Notes: a model not told the origin generated them from the sequence alone. A stretch of DNA of 64,000 nucleotides from Verrucomicrobiota bacterium (GCA_017305195.1 JAFKMU010000042.1:94186-158185); one strand, 5' to 3'. Positions 1 to 8,213 are shown, counted from the stretch's first letter. Translations and numbers: made by a program.

Positions 1-472
1 CCACGTGGCGCGCCTGGTCGACGGCGTTCAGTTCGCAAAGCAGGTCTTCCTTTTCCACCTCGTCGAGCCCGGTGAAACGCTCGGGCTGGCGGCGATAGAT
101 CGAGCGCACGTGGCGGAGCCAGTTGTCGATGAGGCCAAACTCCTGGTCGAGCAGTGCCGCGCGCACGCCGCCGCAGCCGTAGTGACCCACCACCATCACA
201 TGCTCAACCTTGAGCACGTCGACGGCGTACTGGAGCACCGAGAGGCAGTTGAAATCGGTGTGGTTGACGAGGTTCGCCACATTGCGATGCACGAAAACCT
301 CACCCGGCTTGAGACCGAGAATTTCATTGGCTGGCACGCGACTGTCGGAGCACCCGATCCACAAATACTTCGGGTTTTGCACGTCGATCAGTTTGGAGAA
401 GAAATCCGACTCCTCCTCGATCATCTGAGCTGCCCAACGACGATTCTGTTCAAAGAGAATTTCGATGCTCAT
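1..472 (-). CDS. can: Beta-class carbonic anhydrase, C-terminus cut by window edge
   Basis: Interconverts CO2 and bicarbonate in the cytoplasm. The minus-strand frame opens with ATG at 472 and runs off position 1 after 157 residues with no stop. It tracks the E. coli Can sequence closely: CSDSR with the first zinc ligands at C41 and D43, VHRNVANLV, and HYGCGG with H97 and C100. All four expected zinc ligands are present. About 50-60 residues of C-terminus should lie outside the window. An open frame on the opposite strand here is its shadow. Family assignment is secure; the fate of the C-terminus cannot be seen. Confidence 0.95.
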   Translation of the reverse strand, partial: MSIEILFEQNRRWAAQMIEEESDFFSKLIDVQNPKYLWIGCSDSRVPANEILGLKPGEVFVHRNVANLVNHTDFNCLSVLQYAVDVLKVEHVMVVGHYGCGGVRAALLDQEFGLIDNWLRHVRSIYRRQPERFTGLDEVEKEDLLCELNAVDQARHV

Positions 473-547
473 GCGCGGCAGTAACTAATCGGCTTTTCGC
501 CAACAGTCCCGCACTTTCTCACCCGAATTTAGCCTCGGGGAATACCC

Positions 548-1693
548 CTATGGTGTTGCGATGACCTCCCGGTACATCGCTTCAATGGCCGCGACCTGCC
601 GGGCAGGCGAAAATCGCTCGTGGATCGTTTGCGAGGCGTGCCGGGAAAGCTCCTCATACAGCGCCGGATCGCCCGCCACACGCACCATGGCCTGCGCGAG
701 CCCTGAATGGTCTCCCTCGTCGACGAGCAGGCCTTCCCTCCCCTCGGTAACCACCTCCGGGATGCCGCCGTGGCGGGTAGCGAAAACCGGCAGCCCGATC
801 GCCATGGCCTCCAGCATCGCATTGGGCACGCCCTCCACGTCGCCGCCCGCTGTTTCGCTGGGCTGGAGAAAAAAGTGCGACCCGGCGAAAAGCCCATGCA
901 ACGACTCCTGATCCAGAAACCCGGCAAACTCGACGCGGTCCTCGACATTCAGCTCGCTGGCCAGGGCCCGCAGCTCATTCTCCAGCGGCCCCTCCCCGGC
1001 AATCGTCAGGGTGGAAAAAGGATGCACTCGCGTGAACTCGGCAAAGGCCCGCAGCGTGGTGGGAATGCCCTTTTTGCGCACCAGCCGCGCCGCCTGCACC
1101 AGCCGCCACGTGCCATCGGCGGGCGGATGCGGTCGCACGATCCCCGCAAACTCCGGCACGATCGTGCGCATGATGCGCAGCTTGTCTTGCGGGCAGCCGA
1201 GCTTGTGCACGGCTCGGGCCAGTTGCTCGCTCCGGCAGGGCACGAAGGCCGCCCGGTCAAAAATCTCCCCCAGCGTGTCGGTGTACTCCGGCGACGCCAT
1301 CGACCCCGCCACGTCCGAGCCGTGAAAGGAAACGACGAAGGGAATCTCCAGCTTGCGAAAGAGCGGCATCATGTGCACCGCCACGTTCCCAAAGAAGACG
1401 TGGAGCAGCTCGCACTGATGACGCTCCAGTGCCGCGCAAAACGCCTGCACCTCGCCGGGCGAAATCTGCCAGGGTCGCCCCGTGCGCTTTTCAAAAAACC
1501 GCCCGAGAAACCGGAACGAGGAACGGGGAATCACCTCGACCGTCTCGGCCACCCAGTCGCCCTCCAGCTTCTGGGTCAGCACGACGGGGTGAAATTCCCG
1601 CAAACCGGTGACGTGCCGGTAAATGTGGAGCATCTCCGGCTTCAGGAAGGTCGCGCAAAAAAGCCCGACCCCCGGCCGTTTACCACTCGACAC
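548..1693 (-). CDS. GT4-family glycosyltransferase
   Basis: A 381-residue GT-B fold sugar transferase of the GT4 family, similar in layout to colanic acid or exopolysaccharide transferases. The N-terminal Rossmann half holds VSFHGSDV near residue 123. The C-terminal half has the linker VQAARLVRKKG near residue 200 and the retaining-GT4 E-x7-E motif in EGVPNAMLE near residue 289, followed by GLPVFATRHGG. The start overlaps the end of the small secreted protein gene by 14 bp, so the two are probably co-transcribed. Donor and acceptor cannot be told from sequence; a role in cell-surface polysaccharide is inferred. Confidence 0.9.
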   Translation of the reverse strand: MSSGKRPGVGLFCATFLKPEMLHIYRHVTGLREFHPVVLTQKLEGDWVAETVEVIPRSSFRFLGRFFEKRTGRPWQISPGEVQAFCAALERHQCELLHVFFGNVAVHMMPLFRKLEIPFVVSFHGSDVAGSMASPEYTDTLGEIFDRAAFVPCRSEQLARAVHKLGCPQDKLRIMRTIVPEFAGIVRPHPPADGTWRLVQAARLVRKKGIPTTLRAFAEFTRVHPFSTLTIAGEGPLENELRALASELNVEDRVEFAGFLDQESLHGLFAGSHFFLQPSETAGGDVEGVPNAMLEAMAIGLPVFATRHGGIPEVVTEGREGLLVDEGDHSGLAQAMVRVAGDPALYEELSRHASQTIHERFSPARQVAAIEAMYREVIATP

Positions 1694-1979
1694 CTGCGAC
1701 GACCACTCCTGTGGAATGATAAGGCGTGCCCGGTCCGAAGTCCTTGGAAACGAACTTCTGGCCCGACCCGTACTTCGCCGGAGCAGCTGGATTGATCAGC
1801 TGCCAGGGCTTCTTGGTGTTGAAAATATCGGCAACGATGCCTTCGATGGACGGACCCTGCTGGATCACGATCGTCTGGGTCTGGTATCGGGCATCCCGGG
1901 GCTTCTCCGCGGAAAAGTCCTGAGCCACCAGCGGCGCAAGCGAGGCCGCCAGGAACAGCGATGTGAGAATCTTGCGCAT
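1680..1979 (-). CDS. Small secreted protein of unknown function
   Basis: 99 residues. A clear signal peptide (MRKILTSLFLAASLAPLVAQ, cleavage likely after VAQ or nearby) precedes about 79 mature residues without a motif I recognise. The frame reads through to overlap the start of the glycosyltransferase gene downstream by 14 bp, which supports a two-gene unit. The protein has no cysteine, so it is not a lipoprotein. Function unknown. Confidence 0.7.
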   Translation of the reverse strand: MRKILTSLFLAASLAPLVAQDFSAEKPRDARYQTQTIVIQQGPSIEGIVADIFNTKKPWQLINPAAPAKYGSGQKFVSKDFGPGTPYHSTGVVVAGVEW

Positions 1980-2077
1980 ATTTTTACTCTAGTATCGTAT
2001 CCCGCGCCCCGCAAGACCGCAGAATCCCGAGCAGCCCATCGGTGAGATCCCGTACACCAAGACAAAATCGGGACAAC

Positions 2078-2305
2078 GGAAGACAGAAGAAGTTTTTACA
2101 GAAGGTCGCAAAGGACACAAAGAACAGCTGCGCTGCCCTCTTTCGGAAAGACCTCGGTCGCCGCCGAGCGAGCTTTCCGGAAAAAGATATACCGGCGGAA
2201 CGTCTTTCCTGCGTCGCCCTTCCTGTGAAAATCGCCGCACCGCCTGTGCGCAAAGCCCACCTTTGTGTCCTTTGCGTCCTTCTGTAAAACCGTCTTCTGC
2301 CTTCC
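2078..2305. repeat. Inverted-arm intergenic element A (45-bp arms)
   Basis: The 412-bp gap between 1980 and 2391 has no gene. It holds two 45-bp arms in inverted orientation, 2078-2122 and 2261-2305, which match at about 41 of 45 positions by eye and enclose a 138-bp spacer. The arm core is ACAGAAGG(T/A)CGCAAAGGACAC. Just outside the right arm (2306-2333) a related degenerate unit reads as AGGAAGCGAAGGAAACGAAGG on the minus strand. The purine-rich AAGGA pattern resembles dispersed intergenic repeats I associate with planctomycete and verrucomicrobial genomes. Not coding on either strand, although open frames cross it. Confidence 0.8.
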
Positions 2306-2391
2306 CCTTCGTTTCCTTCGCTTCCTTCTGTTCCGACCCTGCCCTGGGGTTCTCCCCTTGAATCGTCCGCCCGGAAACTCCACAATGCGGC

Positions 2392-3363
2392 ATGGATCAT
2401 CTCGTCCGTGCTCGAAAAGTCGTAGAGATCGAGCTCGCTGAAATCAAAGCCATGGCCGACCGCCTCAACGGCAGTTTCAATGAGGCCGTGGAACTCGTGC
2501 GCGCCGCCGCCGACAATCGCCACAAGGTCGTGGTCGTGGGTGTGGGTAAGAGCGGCCACATCGGGGAAAAAATCGCCGCCACCCTCACCAGCACCGGCAC
2601 CCCGGCCGTCGTGCTGAATTCCCTCAACGCCCTCCACGGCGACCTCGGCGTCGTCAGCGATGGCGACATCATCATCGCCCTGAGCTACAGCGGCGAGACC
2701 GACGAACTCCTCAACATCCTCCCCGCCCTGGCCCGCTTCGACGTGAAGCTCATCGCCCTCACGGGCGGCCTGTCCTCGACCCTGGCCAAGGCGGCCGATT
2801 GCGTGCTCGACGCCCAGGTTTCCCAGGAGGCCTGCCCGCTCAATCTCGCCCCCACCTCCAGCACCACCGCGATGCTCGTCCTCGGCGACGCCCTCGCCAT
2901 GGCGCTGCTTGAGGCGCGCGGGTTTGAAAAGGAGGATTTTGCCCGCTTCCATCCCGGCGGCACGCTCGGCCGCGCTCTCTTGCTGAAGGTGCGCCAGATC
3001 ATGCGCGAGGCCGACCAACTCGCCGTCGTCTCTCTCGACACCCCGGTCATCGAGGTGATCAAGGTGATGAACTCCCGGCGCACCGGCGCGGCGGTGATCG
3101 CCGACAACGAGGGCGTCCTCCTCGGCATCTTCACCCACGGGGATTTCGCCCGGCATTTCTCAAACCACCCCGACATCGGCAGCCAGCCCGTGGGCGAATA
3201 CATGACCCGCCGCCCGATCACCATCGGGGCCGACCGCCTCGCCGCCGAGGTGCTCAATATCCTGCAAAAGCACAAGATCGACGACCTCGTGGTGGTCGAT
3301 GACGACGGCCGCGCCATCGGGCTCGTCGATTCGCAGGACCTATCCCGCTTGAAAATCCTCTAG
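2392..3363 (+). CDS. kdsD: D-arabinose 5-phosphate isomerase, KpsF/GutQ family
   Basis: Converts ribulose 5-phosphate to arabinose 5-phosphate, the first step to KDO for lipopolysaccharide. 323 residues: an N-terminal SIS sugar-isomerase domain (about 1-185) and two CBS domains (about 200-323). Family signatures are visible: GVGKSGH, LSYSGET, EACPLNLAPTSSTT and FHPGGTLG. Length matches full KdsD rather than the SIS-only form. Together with the lpxA-type gene at 59.4 kb it argues for an LPS-bearing outer membrane. The ATG at 2392 follows element A directly. Confidence 0.95.
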   Translation: MDHLVRARKVVEIELAEIKAMADRLNGSFNEAVELVRAAADNRHKVVVVGVGKSGHIGEKIAATLTSTGTPAVVLNSLNALHGDLGVVSDGDIIIALSYSGETDELLNILPALARFDVKLIALTGGLSSTLAKAADCVLDAQVSQEACPLNLAPTSSTTAMLVLGDALAMALLEARGFEKEDFARFHPGGTLGRALLLKVRQIMREADQLAVVSLDTPVIEVIKVMNSRRTGAAVIADNEGVLLGIFTHGDFARHFSNHPDIGSQPVGEYMTRRPITIGADRLAAEVLNILQKHKIDDLVVVDDDGRAIGLVDSQDLSRLKIL

Positions 3364-3409
3364 CCAGCCCCCCGCCCGCAGGACTACGCTGACCCATTCT
3401 CTTCCTTTC

Positions 3410-3967
3410 ATGGCACTCGCAAACGATCTCCGCAAAGGTATGGCCATCCGGTATAACAATAACCCGGCCATCGTTCTTGAAGTTCAGCACCGTACCCCGG
3501 GCAACCTCCGCGCCTTCGTGCAGGTCATCATCCGGTACATCAATACCGGCAAATCCGCCGACGTGCGTTTCTCATCCACGGAAAAAGTCGACCTCGTCGA
3601 CGTAAACCGCCAGGAGCTCGAGTTCAGCTACGCCGACCCGCAGGGCTACCATTTCATCAATCCCGACGACTACGAGACCATCACGCTCCAGCCTGATCTC
3701 GTCTCCGAGGTGAAGAATTATCTCGTCGAGAATCTCAAGGTGGAAGTCCTCAGCATCGAGGGCCGGCCCGCCCAGGTGGAAATCCCCTCCTCCGTCGTGC
3801 TCAAGGTCACGGAATCGGCCGAGGGCGTGCGTGGCGACAGCGCGAACAACGTGCAGAAACCAGCCACGCTCGAGACCGGCCTCGTCGTTCAGGTCCCGCT
3901 CTTCATCAAGGAAGGCGAGTTGATCAAGATCGACACGCGCTCGGGCTCCTACATGGGCCGCGCCTAG
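3410..3967 (+). CDS. efp: Translation elongation factor P, Asn at loop tip
   Basis: EF-P relieves ribosome stalling at proline stretches. 185 residues with the three usual beta-barrel domains: KOW-like N-domain, OB domain with SAEGVRGDSA, and C-terminal signature VPLFIKEGELIKIDTRSGSYMGRA-type end. The domain I loop reads RTPGNLRAF where E. coli has KPGKGQAF, so the modified Lys34 position is N32; no lysine or arginine occupies the tip itself. The gene lies 46 bp after kdsD on the same strand. Family call is secure; the consequence of the Asn tip is open (see findings). Confidence 0.97.
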   Translation: MALANDLRKGMAIRYNNNPAIVLEVQHRTPGNLRAFVQVIIRYINTGKSADVRFSSTEKVDLVDVNRQELEFSYADPQGYHFINPDDYETITLQPDLVSEVKNYLVENLKVEVLSIEGRPAQVEIPSSVVLKVTESAEGVRGDSANNVQKPATLETGLVVQVPLFIKEGELIKIDTRSGSYMGRA

Positions 3968-3991
3968 GTCCGGCACCCGCCCATCCCCACG

Positions 3992-4759
3992 GTGGCGAGG
4001 CGAAAAACCACTTCCAGACGCAGGCCCGTGCGGAGACTCGACGTTTCCGCCACCGGGGTGCTGCCGGCCACTGTGCCGAAGCGCTTCGTCAAGCTCCTCG
4101 TCGGTTTGTTTCTCCTGCCCGCCGCCTGGGTGCTCACGCAGACGTTTTTCATGGCGTTTGCGCGGACGACGATCCGGAACCAGTTTTGGATCACGGAAGA
4201 GTTCTGGTTCTTTTCGCTGGGCGTGCTCGTCTGGCTGGTCACGTTCTTTGGCCTGCCGCGACCGATCTGGCTCTACGTTTTCGGCCATGAGCTGACCCAT
4301 GCCATCTGGGTCATGCTCATGGGCGGACGAGTCCACCGCTTTCAGGTCACCCGCCAGGGCGGCCATATCCTGGCCGATCGCACGAATACCTGGATCGCCC
4401 TCGCCCCGTACTTTTTCCCCATCTACAGCCTGCTCGCCATCATCGCGTATGGCATCTGCGGGATCTTCTGGGATGTCGCGCCGTACCGGTGGATTCTCTA
4501 CATGGTCATCGGCGTCACCTGGGGGTTTCACCTCACCTTCACCGTCTGGATGATTACCAAAGGGCAGCCCGACCTTTACTACGGCGGCACGTTTTTCTCC
4601 CTGACGGTCATTTACATCCTCAACCTCATCCTGCTCTCGATCATGCTGGTGCTGGCCGCGCCGGAGATCACGTGGTTGAGCTTCCTGCGCGAACTCCTCC
4701 AGAACGCGGTCGACTTCACCGCAGACCTCACGCTCCTCCTGAACCGGGCCATCCGGTGA
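3992..4759 (+). CDS. Polytopic membrane protein with HExxH motif
   Basis: 255 residues from a GTG start. A basic N-terminus (MARRKTTSRRRPVRR) is followed by about six hydrophobic segments. FGHELTH (H99-E100-x-x-H103) lies at the start of a hydrophobic helix and is followed by GGRVHRF, a layout like M50 site-2-type membrane metalloproteases. The second M50 signature (NPDG-like) is not clear, so activity is uncertain. Its last codons overlap the next gene as GTGA, suggesting translational coupling with the methyltransferase. Confidence 0.75.
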   Translation: MARRKTTSRRRPVRRLDVSATGVLPATVPKRFVKLLVGLFLLPAAWVLTQTFFMAFARTTIRNQFWITEEFWFFSLGVLVWLVTFFGLPRPIWLYVFGHELTHAIWVMLMGGRVHRFQVTRQGGHILADRTNTWIALAPYFFPIYSLLAIIAYGICGIFWDVAPYRWILYMVIGVTWGFHLTFTVWMITKGQPDLYYGGTFFSLTVIYILNLILLSIMLVLAAPEITWLSFLRELLQNAVDFTADLTLLLNRAIR

Positions 4760-5727
4760 GCGGCTCGACGATCGAGTTCCTGGAGCAACTCCAGGCCGCC
4801 CACGGCGGCAGCATCCCGTTTGACCGCTGGATGCAGGAGGCGCTCTACCATCCGCAGCACGGCTACTACACGGCCAACATCCGCGACATCGGGCGCGGCG
4901 GCGACTTCACCACCTGGCCCGTCATGCGGCGCAATCTCTCCCGCGCCATCGCCCGCTGGGCGCGCTCGCACCAGCCGCGCGGCAAATGGCATCTCATCGA
5001 GATCGGCGCGGGCACCGGGGCGCTCGGCGCGGGCGTGTGGAAGGCGCTCGGGTGGTTCGGCCGCCCGCAGTTCCACATCGTCGACGTCTCGCCCGTCCTG
5101 CGCGCCGCGCAAAGGAAAGTCCTCCCGCGCGGCACGCGCTGGCACGACTCCATGGCCGACGCCCTCGCCGCCTGCGACGGGGAGGCCGTGATTTACTCGA
5201 ACGAACTCGTCGACGCCTTCCCCTGCCGGGTGTTTCAGAAACAGGACGACCGCTGGCGCGAGCTCTCGCTCAGCATCGGCGGATCGCGCTGGGTCGAACA
5301 CTGGACGGAACCCGCAACCCTCCCCGACTCCTCCTCGCTCACCCACCCCTGGCCCGACGGCCAGCGCGTCGAGACGCAGGAGGCCTTTCGCCAATGGTAC
5401 GAGGCATGGCGTCCGCTCTGGAAAGCCGGGGCCATGCTCGTCATCGACTACGGCGAGGAGGTCGCCGAGCTGTATCACCGCCGCCTGCGCGGTTCGCTCC
5501 GCGCCTACGCCCACCACCAGCGCATCGAGGGACCGCAGGCCTACATCGGCTTCGGCAAGCGCGACCTCACGGTGGACGTGAATTTCACCGACCTCCGCCA
5601 GTGGCTCCGCGCCCCCGGCCCCGCGCAAACCCTCGCGCACTTCCTCTCCGCCCAGGGCCAGCCCGTGGAACTCGGCGACGCCGGGGAGGCCTTCAAGGTG
5701 CTGGAAACTGCGCCTCCCGCGCTCTAG
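4756..5727 (+). CDS. SAM-dependent methyltransferase, MidA/NDUFAF7 family
   Basis: About 323 residues. The frame is open further upstream, but the GTG at 4756 overlapping the previous stop (GTGA) gives the usual family length and the conserved N-terminus FDRWMQEALYHPQHGYY. The SAM-binding loop is IEIGAGTGALG near residue 80, and ANELVDAF-like SNELVDAFP follows near residue 148. The human homologue NDUFAF7 dimethylates an arginine of complex I; bacterial members have mostly unknown targets. Coupled to the upstream membrane protein gene. Confidence 0.85.
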   Translation: MSGSTIEFLEQLQAAHGGSIPFDRWMQEALYHPQHGYYTANIRDIGRGGDFTTWPVMRRNLSRAIARWARSHQPRGKWHLIEIGAGTGALGAGVWKALGWFGRPQFHIVDVSPVLRAAQRKVLPRGTRWHDSMADALAACDGEAVIYSNELVDAFPCRVFQKQDDRWRELSLSIGGSRWVEHWTEPATLPDSSSLTHPWPDGQRVETQEAFRQWYEAWRPLWKAGAMLVIDYGEEVAELYHRRLRGSLRAYAHHQRIEGPQAYIGFGKRDLTVDVNFTDLRQWLRAPGPAQTLAHFLSAQGQPVELGDAGEAFKVLETAPPAL

Positions 5728-5762
5728 ACGCACCAGATACCAAAGGAAGCTTCTCCTTTTGT

Positions 5763-5791
5763 TGACGATGTATCATTTTTGATACACATTA
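5763..5791 (+). promoter_or_regulatory. Promoter and palindromic operator of the Gp49/XRE pair
   Basis: A perfect 7-bp dyad TGTATCA-TTTT-TGATACA lies at 5769-5786 and directly follows a -35-like TTGACG (5763-5768). The dyad therefore sits between -35 and the expected -10, 15-32 bp before the toxin start. Placement fits autorepression by the antitoxin, as is usual for such loci; binding is inferred. Confidence 0.6.
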
Positions 5792-5800
5792 CCCCATGTC

Positions 5801-6166
5801 ATGCGTCACCTTCCCCGATCCATCCGGTTCTTTGCCACTGGCGAAGGAAATGAACCGGTCCGGGAGTGGTTGAAAGCACTGGCCAAGGAGGAGCGGCGAA
5901 TCATCGGCGAGGATGTCAAAACCGTCCAAGCCACCCTCCAATGGAGAAAACCGCTCGTCGATTCCTTCGGCAATGGACTGTGGGAGGTTCGATCCACGCT
6001 TCCCAGCGGGATCGCCCGTGTCCTTTTCTTCGAGCATCGCGGGGAGATGATCCTCCTCCACGGGTTCAAGAAGAAGACACAGAAAACGCCGGAAGACGCC
6101 ATCCGACTGGCCCAGCAAAGAAAACGAGATTATGAAAAAGCAGCAGAACAAGCATCGCGGAAGTGA
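5801..6166 (+). CDS. Type II toxin, RelE/HigB-like Gp49 family
   Basis: 121 residues of the phage-derived Gp49-like / HigB group, ribosome-dependent mRNA interferases in studied members. Typical features: FFATGEGNEPVREWLKAL near the N-terminus, LWEVRSTLPSGIARVLFF in the central strands and LLHGFKKKTQKTP near the end. Toxin-first order and a 35-bp overlap with the XRE gene are standard for higBA-type operons. No obvious truncation. Confidence 0.9.
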   Translation: MRHLPRSIRFFATGEGNEPVREWLKALAKEERRIIGEDVKTVQATLQWRKPLVDSFGNGLWEVRSTLPSGIARVLFFEHRGEMILLHGFKKKTQKTPEDAIRLAQQRKRDYEKAAEQASRK

Positions 6167-6428
6167 CTTCGACGATTTCCTCAAGGAGGAAAACATCTAC
6201 GAAGAGGTATGCGCTGCCGCAGCGAAGCGAGCCATCGCCGCGCAATTCGCCGAGGCCCTCCAGGCTCAAAACAAGAGCATCGCCCAGCTCGCCAAGGAGA
6301 TGAAAACCAGCCGGGCCACCGTTCAGCGCCTCCTCGACGAGAACAACGACTCGCTCTCCCTCAAGACCCTGGCCAAGGCGGCCACGGTGCTCGGAAAACG
6401 TCTGCATCTGGAACTCACTCCAGCCTAG
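6132..6428 (+). CDS. XRE-family antitoxin
   Basis: 98 residues. The C-terminal half is a helix-turn-helix: IAQLAKEMKTSRATVQRLLDENNDSLSLKTLAKAATVLG (quoted as consecutive short motifs IAQLAKEMKTSRATVQRLL and SLKTLAKAA). The N-terminal 40 residues are charged and probably wrap the toxin. Overlaps the toxin gene by 35 bp. Expected to neutralise the toxin and to repress the promoter through the dyad at 5769-5786. Confidence 0.88.
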   Translation: MKKQQNKHRGSDFDDFLKEENIYEEVCAAAAKRAIAAQFAEALQAQNKSIAQLAKEMKTSRATVQRLLDENNDSLSLKTLAKAATVLGKRLHLELTPA

Positions 6429-6436
6429 GCTCGCTC

Positions 6437-7063
6437 TTGCCCGCCAAACTCCCCAAGACCTACAAGGACGAGCCGGTCCTTCCCTTTGCCTCGCAGGCGG
6501 AATGGCGGCGCTGGCTGGAAGAAAACCACGCCTCGCACGACGCCTTGTGGATCTGCTACGCGAAGAAATCCGCCGGTATTCCCTCCGTCACCTACGCCGA
6601 GGTGATCGAGGAGGCGCTGTGCTTCGGATGGATCGACGGGCAGGCCGCCTCGCTAAGCGAAACCCATTATCTCCAACGCTATACGCCGCGCCGCAAGCGC
6701 AGCCTCTGGTCGCGGATCAACCGCACCAAGGCCGAGGCCCTTATCGCCAGCGGCCGCATGCAACCCTCCGGACTCCGCGAGATTGAGGCCGCCCGCGCCG
6801 ATGGACGCTGGGAAAATGCCTACGCCTCCTCGACCGTCATCGAGGTCCCCGACATCCTCAGGCTCGCCCTTGACTCGTCCCCCGCAGCCGCCAAGGCTTT
6901 TGCCGGGTTGGACAGCCGCAATCGCTACGCCATCCTCTATCGCCTCACTCATGCCAAGCGGGAGGAAACCCGCCAGCGTCTCCTCGTGCAATTCATCGCC
7001 ATGCTGGAGGAGGGACGCACCATCCATCCCCCGGCCACCCGCCGCAAACCTGCCGTGGAATAG
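6437..7063 (+). CDS. YdeI/OmpD-associated family protein
   Basis: About 208 residues. WLEENHASHDALWICYAKK, EEALCFGWIDGQ, YTPRRKRSLWSRINR and the C-terminal AKREETRQRLLVQFIAMLEEG are the family landmarks. Function is poorly known; members have been linked to bacteriocin or peptide tolerance. The reading frame stays open upstream through the antitoxin gene, so the start is chosen by context: TTG at 6437, eight bases after the antitoxin stop. No good ribosome binding site is seen, so the exact start is weak. Confidence 0.8.
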   Translation: MPAKLPKTYKDEPVLPFASQAEWRRWLEENHASHDALWICYAKKSAGIPSVTYAEVIEEALCFGWIDGQAASLSETHYLQRYTPRRKRSLWSRINRTKAEALIASGRMQPSGLREIEAARADGRWENAYASSTVIEVPDILRLALDSSPAAAKAFAGLDSRNRYAILYRLTHAKREETRQRLLVQFIAMLEEGRTIHPPATRRKPAVE

Positions 7064-7381
7064 CTCCATACCACAGGCTTGCCATCCCTTGGCCAACAAA
7101 GGGCAATTTTGGCCTAGTTATTAGCAAAAAATCATTAGCGAATATTGGACTCCTGCTTATTTTGTTAGCTGTTCCCCAAGTAGTCCAATGATTAGCACCC
7201 CCCTGTCAGCAAGCCTGCTGGCCCTCCCCCCAGGATGGCCTCAGTCCAGGCAGTTAATAAAACTAACAAATCGTAACAACCCGCGCTCTGCCTCCTCGCG
7301 CCGCCAGCCTGCCGATCCCTACGGACCAGTCAGCATGACCCCGCTCCGGATCCACACCGCTGCCAGCACGAGGGAGGACCG
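7064..7381. other. Gene-free stretch, AT-rich left part with a dyad
   Basis: 318 bp between two plus-strand genes. The left half is unusually AT-rich for this window, with three ATTAGC words and a perfect inverted repeat ATTGGACT (7144-7151) / AGTCCAAT (7182-7189). The right half is G+C-rich and leads to an AGGGAGG ribosome binding site at 7371-7377 before the lipoprotein gene. No convincing coding frame. Could be a promoter region or the scar of a lost element. Confidence 0.5.
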
Positions 7382-7744
7382 GTGAAGACGCTCCTCGCTC
7401 TCCTCGAGGTAGCCATCCTCACCGCCTGCACCAGCACGGGCGCGGGTACAAAGACCGTCACCCGGAAGATTCCCAACGCCTGCCACGTCTATGCCGTGGC
7501 CGCCGCGCAGAAGCTCCTGGTGGAGAACCATGTCCCCGCCAAGGTGATGACCATGACCTTCGCCGACGGCTCGAAGCATGCCGTAACCGCTTACGCCCAC
7601 AATGGCGGCGTCTATATCTACGACCCGACCGTAAGGAAGGGATCGACCCTGATCGGACCCGGCCCGCTGTGGAACGCCCCGTCGGAGATCCAGGAAATGA
7701 ATCCGTATTCCAAGCCGATAGCCGGAGTCTGGATGGATAATTAG
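7382..7744 (+). CDS. Small putative lipoprotein of unknown function
   Basis: 120 residues from GTG at 7382, preceded by AGGGAGG with good spacing. The N-terminus MKTLLALLEVAILTAC ends in a lipobox (LTAC), so the mature protein probably begins at C16 and is membrane anchored. The mature part contains CHVYAVAAAQKLLVEN and VTAYAHNGGVYIYDP, which loosely recalls transglutaminase or cysteine-peptidase folds (C, H, D order), but the match is too weak for a call. Confidence 0.65.
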   Translation: MKTLLALLEVAILTACTSTGAGTKTVTRKIPNACHVYAVAAAQKLLVENHVPAKVMTMTFADGSKHAVTAYAHNGGVYIYDPTVRKGSTLIGPGPLWNAPSEIQEMNPYSKPIAGVWMDN

Positions 7745-7900
7745 CCGTACCCCGACGGAGGGTGAGCTGTCAGCGCCCTCCGCCGGTTTTCCTCACCGCC
7801 GATTGATCAACGAAAGGCAATACATGGGCGATCCGTGCCAAGGGACGGGTATCGCATTCCGGCGGGCAAACTATGCTCACTGCGAAACCATTCCACGCCC

Positions 7901-8107
7901 ATGAAAAACACATCCAATGTTTATCTTCGCGGTTCCAATCGAGGCGGCTCCCCCACGTCGCTCAACCCCGAGAAAGATCGCGCCACCCATCTGTCCCGTC
8001 ACCGCGTGTCGCCGCTATCGGTCCTGACCTTTCCCAATCTCGAAAGCCGCTCCATCGTCGGGTACGCCCGGTTCGTGGAGCCTGCCGTCTGGGAAGACGA
8101 CATCTAG
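7901..8107 (+). CDS. Possible small hypothetical protein
   Basis: 68 residues from ATG at 7901 to TAG at 8107. Composition is rich in Arg, Ser and Pro, with VYLRGSNRGG near the start and YARFVEPAVWEDD at the acidic end. No signal peptide or recognisable domain and no strong ribosome binding site. It could be a real small gene or a chance frame in a 500-bp interval between the lipoprotein and ynfA. Confidence 0.3.
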   Translation: MKNTSNVYLRGSNRGGSPTSLNPEKDRATHLSRHRVSPLSVLTFPNLESRSIVGYARFVEPAVWEDDI

Positions 8108-8182
8108 ATTTTCTGAAGTTCCCCGCCGCCGGACGCCCCCACCCCGGCCCCGAGGAAACTCCCATCTGCTGCCTGCCAGGAG

Positions 8183-8213
8183 GGGAGGGCGAACCACGCC
8201 GTGCCGCCCTCCC
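8183..8213 (-). terminator. Hairpin downstream of ynfA
   Basis: GGGAGGGCG (8183-8191) pairs perfectly with CGCCCTCCC (8205-8213) around a 13-nt loop, 55 bp past the ynfA stop on the minus strand. There is no clear T-run, so it may be a weak or factor-assisted terminator. Confidence 0.4.

Noticed and set aside
5..484. Plus-strand frame of 159 codons at the left edge
   Set aside because: The minus strand encodes carbonic anhydrase with all zinc ligands; the plus frame has no recognisable feature.
1984..3156. Long open frame antisense to kdsD (390 codons)
   Set aside because: It is a mirror of the G+C-rich codon pattern of kdsD, crosses repeat element A, and has a low-complexity Gly/Glu-rich product with no domain.
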